Under the pieces are notes generated by a model. That model did not search any database. It saw only the letters and a list, made by a program, of their open reading frames with translations, and was not told the origin of the DNA. From the NCBI GenBank assembly GCA_964543545.1, contig CAZIYT010000006.1:1-64000 (forward strand): DNA of 64,000 nucleotides, read 5' to 3'. Made by a program: the position numbers and the translations under genes. Within the stretch, counting starts at the first letter, position 1. Each line of letters opens with the position of its first letter. The DNA is from UBA4416 sp964543545. GTDB taxonomy: Bacteria > Bacteroidota > Bacteroidia > B-17B0 > Aurantibacillaceae. Positions 53,801 through 61,707 of the stretch are shown one piece after another.

Positions 53801-56800
53801 ACGGAAGGTTTCGAACTGGATGTCGAGCTCCTTATTGGTGTAGGGAACCGTGATGATTGAACTGCGCGTATAAAAACGGTTGTTTCTCATAAACGTCGTA
53901 TGAAAGGCCAGGTTGCCGCGGTGGATCTCTTCGATGGCAATCTCGTTCTCTTTCATGGAGGCATCCATCAGCTTTGTGGCGCTTGCTTTTCCATCATGCT
54001 CCAGCTCGTAGAGGTAATGCACATCCTTGTAGCCTGAGGCCAGAATGAAGCTTACTTTCTCTCCCGGCTCGGCTTTGGTTTTCGGATAGTAAAACCATTC
54101 CGCTGTCATTTCCGGAATCTCGTTGGTGTTTTTGCTGAACACGGTGATGTATTGGAAGGCTTTGATCTCTTCCCCGAACTTGTCTTTACAAATCGCTTCA
54201 ATCACATACACGCCGGGCTTGAAGGATTTGAGCTCCGCAGAAAGATCGTAGTCATTTTTACTGCCGGTATCAAAGCTTTTCTCCAATACCTTGTTTTCTC
54301 TTTCCCATTTGTATTTGTTGCTCTCGTCGGCATATAAATCGTTCGGAAAAGTCTTGTAATACTCTTCCTGCGAAAGGCTATGCCTGTCGGGCTGCTGCCA
54401 TAGGCGGTTCCGGAATACTTTCTGAGGCTGCTTTAATTTGTAAATCGCAAAATTGCCTTTCGTATTTTCATCCACACCATTCAGGTTGGTTGTTGAAATA
54501 TGGATCGGCTTGGGGCTTCCGGTCTCCATGATCCCTTCGGAGGAAACACTGAGCTGTAAGGCCTGGTAGCCTACTACCACCGTGGATGACGTGCTGTGGG
54601 TTTCTCCGTTGATGTCGGTTACATCAGCACTGACCTCATAGTGGTAAGTCGCAAAACTTTTTTTGGAAACCGATTCATCCGGCAGGGCTTTGAAATGGAT
54701 CATGTAAGCACCCGTATCGTTCGTTACCGTTTCGCCATTGGTGATCTCTGTTTCGGCGCTGACTCCGTAAGGCCTGTACCACCAATACCAATAAGGGTAG
54801 TTGACGCGCCTTACCACGCGGTAGCTTACTTTGGCACCGTCGATCACATTGCCGGCATAGGCTTTGGCAATACCCGTTACCGTGACGTCATCGTTCAGCT
54901 TATAGCTTCCTGTTACCGGTTTGAATTCGGTTTCAAATTTTGGACGCTTGTAATCTTCCACCGAGACATAGGCATTGCCGTAATTGTCGGTAATACGCAT
55001 TTGCCCGTTGAGCCCCGTTTGCGGGGCCGTAAAGGATCCGCTTACCGTGCCGTATTCATTGGTGGTGAGATTCAGTGAGCTCACCTTTTGATAGTTTACA
55101 TCGTAAAAGGTAACAACGAGCGGGAAATTGCTTCTTAGCTTGTGGTTCTTGCCGTTGGTGGATTCCAGGATAATGGATTTGAAATACACCGTTTGCCCCG
55201 GCCTGTAGATGGCCCTGTCGGTATAGATAAAGGAATGTGTTGTCGGGTGCTCGTTGGTTCCTGGTTTATACGTGTAATAGCTGTTATTGCTGAAATAGCG
55301 GTCGCTGCCATTTGTAAACTCCACGAAAAACTGTTTGTTCTCGATCTGCGCATAGCTGATGTTCAGGAAGCCATTCTCATCTGTGGTATAAGCAGGTCCT
55401 TTTTTGATGATATAGTCCCTTACTTTGTAGTCATAATTTTCATACCACACCTGGGCGGAAATGTTTTTCAACGCCTCACCTGTCTGGCGATTCAGAGCAT
55501 AAAAATCGTAAGAGCCATCCTCTTTTTTTCGTTCGGTGCTGGCAATATCGGAAATGATGCAGGTGCTGTATGCGCTGATGTTATTGGTGTATTTGAAGTC
55601 TTCGCTTAATGAATTCAGGATCACATAATACCCTGCTGCAAGCTCAGGCAGCTTTATTTCCGTAGCATGTGTCTGGAAATCCCCGTCGTCGGTCAGATCC
55701 CGGGAAAAGGTGGTGGCTACCGGGAAGGTTTTAAATTTCTCGAACAGTTCCTTGCCGTATTTTTTACGGAACAGCTCGCGCAGCTCCTGGCTGGTGGTTT
55801 TTACCACTTTAAAGTAAATCTTATTAACGTTCTGCGAGGTGACGAGCGCGCGGAAAGGCTTTCCGGGCTCGTTCACTTCTTCCGTGGAAATATTGAACGT
55901 TTTGCTTTTGATGCCGGCGATGATGTTTTTACATTCGGCTGCACCGTAGGAGTTCGGGAATTTAATAATGGCCGCTTCGCAGATCTCTTTAGCGGTTTTT
56001 TTATACCATTTGTAAGACTCGCTTTCCAGCGGTTTATACTGTGAAGCCTTCTGCAGGTACCAGTTGGCAAGGCGGCTGTCTATTTCGGTGACACGCTCAC
56101 TCTTCGAAAACTTCGATTGGATGGCTTTCAGGGAGTTGAAGTACAGCGTATCTTTTTTGGCGTTCTGCGAATTGTTATAGATGTAATCCAGTCTGAGTAG
56201 CTCCACGTCGATAAGGGCATCCGGCTTCTCATCATTTTTGTGAAAACGCGTCAGGTCCTGCATGAGCTGCAGGGCATAGTATTTGGTTTCCAGCGAATCG
56301 GAAGGATTGGTAATTGTCGTATTCAGGAAATCACTGTAGGGTTTCAGGTATTCCTCGCTGTTTATGGTAAAGCGTGCTGCCGGCCTGGATACATCCACCT
56401 CTGTGCTCATAAAGAAATTGAGTGCCCGGTGTGCGAGGAAATCGTAGAGGGTTGGTCTCCATTGACGGCATTCGCTGGTGCCCTGTTCGAGCACATCATC
56501 GTAAATGTCTACTTTGGTACGCTTGAGGCTGTCTGCATTTTCAAGAGAGGCTTTGTAATTGGAGATGATGGCATAATTGATGGCCTTGAGGTCCCAGGTT
56601 TCGATATCATCATTCTTGAAATTGACGGTGCTGGTCCGTTCGTAAAATTTCCAGCGGTTGTTTTGGAAGTACTGGTTGAAAGCGTCGGCCAGGATGCTTT
56701 GTAGTACCGGCTTCACCGGGTATTTGGCGGCATTGGCTTCGTCTCTTAACCTGAAGATGGATTTCTCCAGCGAAAATTCCTCTTTATAGCTTTCAAATTT

Positions 56801-57073
56801 CATGCGGTGGATCACCGCCTTGACGAACTGCGCCGCGTTATTTTCTGTTTTGGCTTTGTTGTAGAGCACGTCCACAACCTTTAGCGCCGATTCCGTCAGG
56901 CCTTTCTTTTCGCAGCTGTCTACACGTTTCCAGAGTTTCTCGTAAGTGTCGCCTTTTCCAAATGATAGCATGGTTTCAGATTTAGAGGTGAGTGCCCGGG
57001 AGAAAAATCCTAATGAAATGAGCGTGGTTCCTGTCAGGATCAGCGCTATGGTAATCAGTTTTCTGAGAGTCAT
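50855..57073 (-). CDS. Alpha-2-macroglobulin family protein
   Basis: 2072 residues, starting with a signal or anchor segment (LITIALILTGTTLISLGFFS); there is no lipobox Cys. A helical N-terminal part of about 400 residues precedes MG domains (SFIYTDRAIYRPGQTVYFKS is the MG2 opening). A Gly-Ser-Glu-rich linker lies near 1190-1260. The thioester motif is CAEQ, with Cys1525 and Gln1528 in YPYECAEQTFARYY. C-terminal TED and receptor-type domains follow. Such proteins trap proteases in the periplasm. The linker and length match Bacteroidota members. No PBP1c gene is beside it. Confidence 0.85.
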   Translation of the reverse strand: MTLRKLITIALILTGTTLISLGFFSRALTSKSETMLSFGKGDTYEKLWKRVDSCEKKGLTESALKVVDVLYNKAKTENNAAQFVKAVIHRMKFESYKEEFSLEKSIFRLRDEANAAKYPVKPVLQSILADAFNQYFQNNRWKFYERTSTVNFKNDDIETWDLKAINYAIISNYKASLENADSLKRTKVDIYDDVLEQGTSECRQWRPTLYDFLAHRALNFFMSTEVDVSRPAARFTINSEEYLKPYSDFLNTTITNPSDSLETKYYALQLMQDLTRFHKNDEKPDALIDVELLRLDYIYNNSQNAKKDTLYFNSLKAIQSKFSKSERVTEIDSRLANWYLQKASQYKPLESESYKWYKKTAKEICEAAIIKFPNSYGAAECKNIIAGIKSKTFNISTEEVNEPGKPFRALVTSQNVNKIYFKVVKTTSQELRELFRKKYGKELFEKFKTFPVATTFSRDLTDDGDFQTHATEIKLPELAAGYYVILNSLSEDFKYTNNISAYSTCIISDIASTERKKEDGSYDFYALNRQTGEALKNISAQVWYENYDYKVRDYIIKKGPAYTTDENGFLNISYAQIENKQFFVEFTNGSDRYFSNNSYYTYKPGTNEHPTTHSFIYTDRAIYRPGQTVYFKSIILESTNGKNHKLRSNFPLVVTFYDVNYQKVSSLNLTTNEYGTVSGSFTAPQTGLNGQMRITDNYGNAYVSVEDYKRPKFETEFKPVTGSYKLNDDVTVTGIAKAYAGNVIDGAKVSYRVVRRVNYPYWYWWYRPYGVSAETEITNGETVTNDTGAYMIHFKALPDESVSKKSFATYHYEVSADVTDINGETHSTSSTVVVGYQALQLSVSSEGIMETGSPKPIHISTTNLNGVDENTKGNFAIYKLKQPQKVFRNRLWQQPDRHSLSQEEYYKTFPNDLYADESNKYKWERENKVLEKSFDTGSKNDYDLSAELKSFKPGVYVIEAICKDKFGEEIKAFQYITVFSKNTNEIPEMTAEWFYYPKTKAEPGEKVSFILASGYKDVHYLYELEHDGKASATKLMDASMKENEIAIEEIHRGNLAFHTTFMRNNRFYTRSSIITVPYTNKELDIQFETFRNKLLPGQAEEWKLILKDKKGEKAAAEMVATMYDASLDAFRPNNWYFGIYQSYYARLHWTSGVARMASSTEFYEIPGDYATIPSRAYDLLNYFGLGFYDYSGYFAAGTGQPSYSYNKSAEREESPAMDEVSATETKAAAPAMEKSKGLKKESGDKAYRNKNSDGDVTTLAQGSAEVSENANREGKGGELSDIKARSNFNETAFFFPQLQTNEKGEVIIKFTVPESLTKWKVMGLAHTKDLKTGSFEKEVVTQKDLMVQPNAPRFFRENDKITFISKISNLSETELSGMAELKLYDALTDKEISSQLIEAVSGKFPTIGSRDFSVKKGQSTAIEWTLMIPEGYSAIKYKVVAKAGNFTDGEEVAVPVLTNRMLVTESMPMPIRSNQTKEFNFTKFANQNNNSTTLKNHSYTLEFTANPAWYAVQALPYLMEYPYECAEQTFARYYANSLATYVVNSKPKIKQIFDAWKMASPDAFLSNLEKNQELKSLILEETPWVLQAKNESENKKRVGLLFDLNKMSNEQFQAFKKLQKKQSPNGGFVWFDGGPDDWYITQHIMTGFSHLDKLGVVKVRENQEVWSMITRAVNYCDDRMREEYEYMKKHNPKYKTENHLSYTAIQYLYMRSNFQDIIPGSKDKEHFEYYKKQEQTYWLNSSRYMQGMIALSLHRYKDPKTPKDILKSLKENSINSEEMGMYWKENYGYYWYEAPIEMQALMIEAFDEINNDLKAVDDLKTWLVKSKQTQHWGTTRSTTDAVYALLLKGTDWLATEPNVEITVGDIKLDPKNDKSLNAEPGTGYFKKTWTGSDIRPATMGKIKVEKKDVGVSYGAMYWQYFEQLDKITPHETPLKIKKQLFLQKNTASGPVIEPITEGTRLHLGDKIKVRIELRVDRDMSYVHMKDMRASGFEPTNVISGYKYQDGLGYYESTRDAATNFFFSYLNKGTYVFEYPLVVNHYGDFSNGVTTIQCMYAPEFTSHSEGIRVKVAK

Positions 57074-57150
57074 AATACATGAATTTTTTGGTTAAGATGC
57101 CGTATGGGAAGAGTTTCCATAAGGAAACCGTAGAAAATTTGCAGAAAAAA

Positions 57151-57651
57151 TTATTCGGGACTTGCCATGTTCCAGGCGGCCCATTCTTCTTTGCTGGGAC
57201 CATAAACACCCGGAACCGTTAGTCCGCTCAACCGCATCAGAACGGTGAGTTGCCCGCGGTGGTGAGCTTCGTGCTTCACCAGTACCGTCAGGATCGTGCC
57301 TTTGCTCCAGTGTTCGCCGTACATATTTACTTCACTGGAAAGGTCGGCGTCTGTCCAGCGGCTTTTTACCTGTTCCAGCACCGATTTGGCTGCCGTTTCA
57401 TACGCCTGGCAGATAGCGCTGATGTCGTTCAGAGGAGCCGAATGCTCATCCGGGCAATCAATATCCAGTCCTGCTTTTCCGAGCATTTCGCCTAAGGTAA
57501 TGGTAATATGCCATACCAGGCGCTGGATGGAGCGAATACTGTCGTGGGGCCTGGCAAGAAGCGCTTCATTGCTGATGTTGCGGAATACTTTGAGCGTGGA
57601 TTTCGATTCGTACTCAAATGCGTGAATAAAGTCGTCGATGTGCCTGAACAT
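57151..57651 (-). CDS. DinB-family protein
   Basis: 166 residues of the DinB/YfiT four-helix bundle. The metal ligands are spread over helices: IQRLVWHITITLGEM holds the first His, and LVKHEAHHRGQLTVLMR holds the HxxxHxxQ-like end cluster. Members are thiol-dependent transferases or unknown enzymes. It sits between the YdcF gene and the A2M gene on the minus strand, with 77 bases to A2M. Confidence 0.85.
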   Translation of the reverse strand: MFRHIDDFIHAFEYESKSTLKVFRNISNEALLARPHDSIRSIQRLVWHITITLGEMLGKAGLDIDCPDEHSAPLNDISAICQAYETAAKSVLEQVKSRWTDADLSSEVNMYGEHWSKGTILTVLVKHEAHHRGQLTVLMRLSGLTVPGVYGPSKEEWAAWNMASPE

Positions 57652-57672
57652 AATGTTGGGTTTTAAGTGGGT

Positions 57673-58446
57673 TTATAGATAGCCTTTGAGCTTATACGTC
57701 ATATAGCCTACAATTTCGTGTATAATCAGGTTCAAGGTAGTGATAGCCTCCGCATTCGGGAGAAAGCAATGATCGAACTCGAACTTTCGCTTGCCGGTAA
57801 ATTTATTGGTGACATAAGGCGTGATATTCTGGTAGCCGGCTTTTTTGAAAATGGCCAGCGAGCGGCGCATGTGAAAGGAAGAGGTGACGAGCAGCACGGA
57901 GCCTTTGAATTGCAGGCTGTCGAGGATATGCCTGGTAAATACAGCGTTCTCGTAGGTATTTTTCGAGTTGTTCTCGATGATGATATTACTGTCGGGAACC
58001 TGGATGCTTTCCAGGTATTTTTTTACATAGGAAGCTTCCCGGTGGTTGGGATGGCTGATGCTTCCGGAGCCGCCGCTGATGCAGATCTTGTTCACACGTC
58101 CTTTGTAGTACATGGCTAAGGTCTGGAAAAGCCTGTCGCCGGAGCAAGTGAAGTCGAAACGTTGCTGGCGCTCGTCCACGCGGCCCATGCCGCCAAGCAC
58201 AATTGCCAGGTCGTAGCGTGTGTCTTTCAGGTAGATATCATCGTCTTCATATTCCCAGGCGCGCACCAGCTCATCCACCAGGAAAGAATTGGAAAATACG
58301 TAGACGAGGATCGTCAGGGCGAGCACAAATTTTTTAAAGGGCGTGTACCATACTTTTTTTAACAGGATCAGCAAGGCGACAAAGAACCAGGTATAAGGCG
58401 TAATAAGGAAAGCCAGTATTTTGGACAGGAAAAAAAACATAGTCAA
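57673..58446 (-). CDS. YdcF/ElyC-family membrane protein (DUF218)
   Basis: 257 residues. Two N-terminal helices (FFLSKILAFLITPYTWFFVAL, FVLALTILVYVFSNSFLV) anchor a soluble domain. The DUF218 motifs are DLAIVLGGMGR, KICISGGSGSISHPNHREASY, the NNSKNTYENA loop and SVLLVTSSFHMRRSLAIF. The family includes ElyC and SanA and is linked to envelope maintenance; the active substrate is unknown. The DinB gene follows 21 bases after its stop. Confidence 0.85.
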   Translation of the reverse strand: MTMFFFLSKILAFLITPYTWFFVALLILLKKVWYTPFKKFVLALTILVYVFSNSFLVDELVRAWEYEDDDIYLKDTRYDLAIVLGGMGRVDERQQRFDFTCSGDRLFQTLAMYYKGRVNKICISGGSGSISHPNHREASYVKKYLESIQVPDSNIIIENNSKNTYENAVFTRHILDSLQFKGSVLLVTSSFHMRRSLAIFKKAGYQNITPYVTNKFTGKRKFEFDHCFLPNAEAITTLNLIIHEIVGYMTYKLKGYL

Positions 58447-58514
58447 ATCTAAGGAATTTTGACTTCGTGTAGAGGGCTATGTTTCAAATCTTTCTTAACA
58501 TGTTAATCAATCAT

Positions 58515-58632
58515 TGACTTCGCGAGCCTCAGTCAGCGAATGGTGGCAGAGGCTCTCGATGCCACTTTTCGGCAGACACAACGAAGCAATCTCATCGTAT
58601 CGGAGATTGCTTCATTTCGTTCGTCATGACGG
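58515..58632. repeat. REP-like palindromic element
   Basis: GAAGCAATCTC (58583-58593) and GAGATTGCTTC (58603-58613) form a perfect 11-bp stem, followed by TTTCGTTCGTCATGACG. A second pair, GAGCCTC/GAGGCTC, lies before it. The GAAGCAATCTC hairpin is common between genes in Bacteroidota; this is a degraded copy between ydcF and sppA. Confidence 0.6.
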
Positions 58633-60492
58633 TTACTCAATAATCATTTCATACGGTAAACGCGCCTGCACGCCTTTGCTGTTCAGGACGTGTTTTACCT
58701 GCTGGATGTAGATGTACTGCTCGCCCAGCTTTGATTTGATAGCGCGGGTTTCCATTTCTTCCTGGCTGGCGCCCAGCATTTCCAGTAAAGGCTCTTTGCG
58801 CTTCGGATAATCCTTGGTTTTATAATCTTTCAGCTTTGCTTTTTTAGCGGCATAGCTTATGGCATCATTCAGGCCGCCCAGCTCATCCACCAGGTTGATC
58901 TTGATGGCATCCGCTCCGCTCCACACGCGTCCCTGGCCGATGCTGTCCACATCTCCTTTCTGCATGTTTCTGCCTTCACCTACTTTGGTGATGAACACAT
59001 CGTAAATTTTCTCCACGCCCTGCTGGATGTAAGCATGCTCTTCCTTGGTCACACCTCTCAGGATGGTTCCCACATCGCTGTGTTTGTTGGTGTTCACTGT
59101 GTCGATGGTAATGCCGAGCTTTTCAGACAAGGCCTTCTGGGCATTCGGGATCAGCCCGAAGACACCGATGGAACCGGTAATAGTATTGGGTTGCGCAAAG
59201 ATCCTGTCGGCCGCGCAGCTGATGTAATAGCCGCCACTGGCTGCCACATCGCCCATCGATACCACAAAGGGCTTGGCTTTTTTTGCCAATACGGTTTCCC
59301 TCCAGATCACGTCGCTGGCCAGGGCGCTTCCGCCCGGAGAGTTCACGCGCAGCACAATGGCTTTGATATCGTCGTCGAGCCTGGCCTCGCGGATGGCTTT
59401 GGCAATGCGGTCGCTGCCGATGCTGTTCTCGTCACCCTCGCCGCTTTCAATTTCTCCAAGCGCATAGATCACCGCAATCTTATTGGAAGAGGATTTGGAG
59501 GTGTTGCCGGAGTTCAGGTAATTATCGAGCGATACGAAATTGATCTTGTCTTTTTCCTGAATGCCTAAGCTTTTGCGGATGGCGGATAATACTTCGTCTT
59601 CATACTGAAGCTGATCCACCAGCTTAAGGCCCAGGGCATCTTCCGGGCTTCTCACCGACATGTTATCGGCCATGGCATTGATCTCGCCGGCAGACATGCC
59701 CCTTTGTTCGCTGATGCCTTTTACCATCTGGTTCCAGATGGAGCCCAGGTAAGTTTCTACCTGCGCGCGGTTGGCGTCGCTCATCTTATCGAGCATAAAG
59801 GGCTCAATCGCGCTTTTGAATTTCCCGTGACGGAAGATCTGTACTTCCACATTTAATTTTTCGAGCATGTTCTTATAGAACATCAGCTGCGAGCTCAATC
59901 CTTTGATCTCCATGCCGCCCTGCGGGTTCAGGTATACCTTGTCGGCCGCGGTGGCCACGTAATAGCCTTTTTGCGAATACACTTCGGCATACGCATAGAT
60001 GAATTTTTTAGAAGCTTTAAAATCCAGGAGGGCATTGCGGATCTCTTCCAGGCTGGCAAAACCTGCAGAAGGATTGCTCACCTCGAGGTAAATGCCTTTG
60101 ATCTTCGGATCGTTCTTGGCCTTTTGCAGGTTGGCGATGATGTCGTTGAGGCCGATGTTTCCTTTAGGCATAAAAGGCCCGAGGTCGAGATCCCCCAATG
60201 GATTGCGCATGCCGCGGTCTTTGATGATCCCGTCGAGGTTCAGCTTTAAGATCGCATTGTCCTTAAGCGCGAATGTTTTTTCCTCACCCATTTTCACGGC
60301 TTCTTTCACCGAGCCGATGATGGAGAATACGATGATGAGCGTAATGACGATGCCCGTCACCAGGATGCCCAGGCAGGAACCGAAGAAAGCGCCGAAAAAT
60401 AACTTCGCCCCTGAATATTTTGGAATGACTTTGATGTTTTGGTTATCGGTAGGTGTGGGGTTCACCGGGTTTTCGTCTTTAGATAGATCCAT
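58633..60492 (-). CDS. sppA: Signal peptide peptidase SppA, 67K type
   Basis: 619 residues with one N-terminal membrane helix (about 33-62). Two S49 domains follow, as in the 67K form. The general base Lys185 lies in AADKVYLNP and the nucleophile Ser419 in AASGGYY; NSPGGSALAS and NTITGSIGVFG complete the site. It cuts leftover signal peptides in the inner membrane and releases them to the periplasm. The gene is divergent from folK. Confidence 0.93.
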   Translation of the reverse strand: MDLSKDENPVNPTPTDNQNIKVIPKYSGAKLFFGAFFGSCLGILVTGIVITLIIVFSIIGSVKEAVKMGEEKTFALKDNAILKLNLDGIIKDRGMRNPLGDLDLGPFMPKGNIGLNDIIANLQKAKNDPKIKGIYLEVSNPSAGFASLEEIRNALLDFKASKKFIYAYAEVYSQKGYYVATAADKVYLNPQGGMEIKGLSSQLMFYKNMLEKLNVEVQIFRHGKFKSAIEPFMLDKMSDANRAQVETYLGSIWNQMVKGISEQRGMSAGEINAMADNMSVRSPEDALGLKLVDQLQYEDEVLSAIRKSLGIQEKDKINFVSLDNYLNSGNTSKSSSNKIAVIYALGEIESGEGDENSIGSDRIAKAIREARLDDDIKAIVLRVNSPGGSALASDVIWRETVLAKKAKPFVVSMGDVAASGGYYISCAADRIFAQPNTITGSIGVFGLIPNAQKALSEKLGITIDTVNTNKHSDVGTILRGVTKEEHAYIQQGVEKIYDVFITKVGEGRNMQKGDVDSIGQGRVWSGADAIKINLVDELGGLNDAISYAAKKAKLKDYKTKDYPKRKEPLLEMLGASQEEMETRAIKSKLGEQYIYIQQVKHVLNSKGVQARLPYEMIIE

Positions 60493-60596
60493 GAGTGTTG
60501 ATAATGTATAATGTTAAGGTAAACACGGTTATAGAATTATTGTTTTTCTGTCAGCCTAAAATAAGCTTCTTTCTGCTATTTTTACACATAAATTAT

Positions 60597-61091
60597 ATGA
60601 ACGCAGCATATTTATGCCTGGGCGGCAATATCGGTGACAGGGAAGCCTTCCTGGCGGAAGCCGGCCGGCGAATCGGAGAGCGGGCAGGTACCGTGAAACA
60701 GGCATCGCCCGTTTATGAAACGGAAGCATGGGGCGTGAGCGGGCAGCAGGCTTACCTGAATTGCTGCATCTCTATAGAAACGGTCCTCGCCCCGGAGGAG
60801 CTTCTCAGGGTGTTACTTGAGATCGAAACAGAGCTGGGAAGAACGCGTGATCCCTGGAAAACCTACGAGCCAAGAACGATCGATATCGATATTCTCCTCT
60901 ATGATAAGCTTGTGCTGGAGCAGGAGCACCTCATCCTGCCGCATCCGCGCCTGCACCTCCGGAAGTTTGTGCTGATTCCCCTGAGCGCGATTGCCGGAGA
61001 GTATTTGCATCCTGTTTTAAATAAAACTATCTTTAATTTGTTGAGAGAGTGCCAGGACACTTCCGACGTGACATTATATCAAAAAGCATAG
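60597..61091 (+). CDS. folK: 2-amino-4-hydroxy-6-hydroxymethyldihydropteridine diphosphokinase
   Basis: 164 residues from the ATG at 60597; 34 extra codons upstream do not match the family. Motifs: LCLGGNIGDREAFL at the start, ASPVYETEAWG, and the substrate/ATP loop YEPRTIDIDILLY followed by ILPHPRLHLRKFVLIPL. It transfers pyrophosphate from ATP to the pterin in folate synthesis. The next gene starts 1 base after its stop, so a deoxynucleoside kinase is co-transcribed. Confidence 0.93.
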   Translation: MNAAYLCLGGNIGDREAFLAEAGRRIGERAGTVKQASPVYETEAWGVSGQQAYLNCCISIETVLAPEELLRVLLEIETELGRTRDPWKTYEPRTIDIDILLYDKLVLEQEHLILPHPRLHLRKFVLIPLSAIAGEYLHPVLNKTIFNLLRECQDTSDVTLYQKA

Positions 61092-61092
61092 G

Positions 61093-61707
61093 ATGTACAT
61101 CTGCATAGAAGGAAATATCGGTGCCGGCAAAACAACCCTGGCCAAAGAGCTGGCCGCTTTGCTGAAAGCGGAGTACCTGCCGGAGCGCTTCGAGGAAAAT
61201 GTGCTGCTGCCTTTGTTTTACAGGCATCCAAAGACCTTTGCCTTTCCTACGGAATATTCCTTCCTCATCGACCGGCATAAACAGCTGGTGAATTATTTTG
61301 AGAAGCCCCGTAAAAAAACAACGGTCGCCGATTTTCATTTCGATAAATGCCTGTGCTTCGCGAAGGCAAACCTGAAGGAAGACGATTTTGTGTTTTATAA
61401 AAAGCATTTCAATGCGTTGAAGCAAACGCTGCCTGTGCCCGACCTGATCGTGTACCTGGAAACCTCTCCCGACTTGTTGCTGAAGAATATCCAGAAGCGC
61501 GGCAGAGAGGTAGAGAAGAGCTTAAAGGCAAAGTACCTTCAAAAGATCCAGAAGTCCTTTGATACTTATTACCTGGCGAAACAGAAATCGGGAGCGAGGA
61601 TCCTGCACCTGCGCATGGAAGAATACACGGCAGCGTCATTAGCGTCTTCCTGCAAAACGATCCAGGCGGCCATGAAACACCTTTCAAAAACTCATCATGA
61701 AGATTAG
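61093..61707 (+). CDS. Deoxynucleoside kinase
   Basis: 204 residues. P-loop GNIGAGKTT (7-15) is at the very N-terminus. The later ADFHFDKCLCFAK and PDLIVYLETSPDLLLKNIQKRGR carry the family's ERS-like and LID residues (RGREVEKS). It phosphorylates deoxynucleosides with ATP in salvage. Which base it prefers is not clear. It lies between folK and an OmpA-family gene and overlaps the latter by 11 bases, so it may be translationally coupled. Confidence 0.85.
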   Translation: MYICIEGNIGAGKTTLAKELAALLKAEYLPERFEENVLLPLFYRHPKTFAFPTEYSFLIDRHKQLVNYFEKPRKKTTVADFHFDKCLCFAKANLKEDDFVFYKKHFNALKQTLPVPDLIVYLETSPDLLLKNIQKRGREVEKSLKAKYLQKIQKSFDTYYLAKQKSGARILHLRMEEYTAASLASSCKTIQAAMKHLSKTHHED

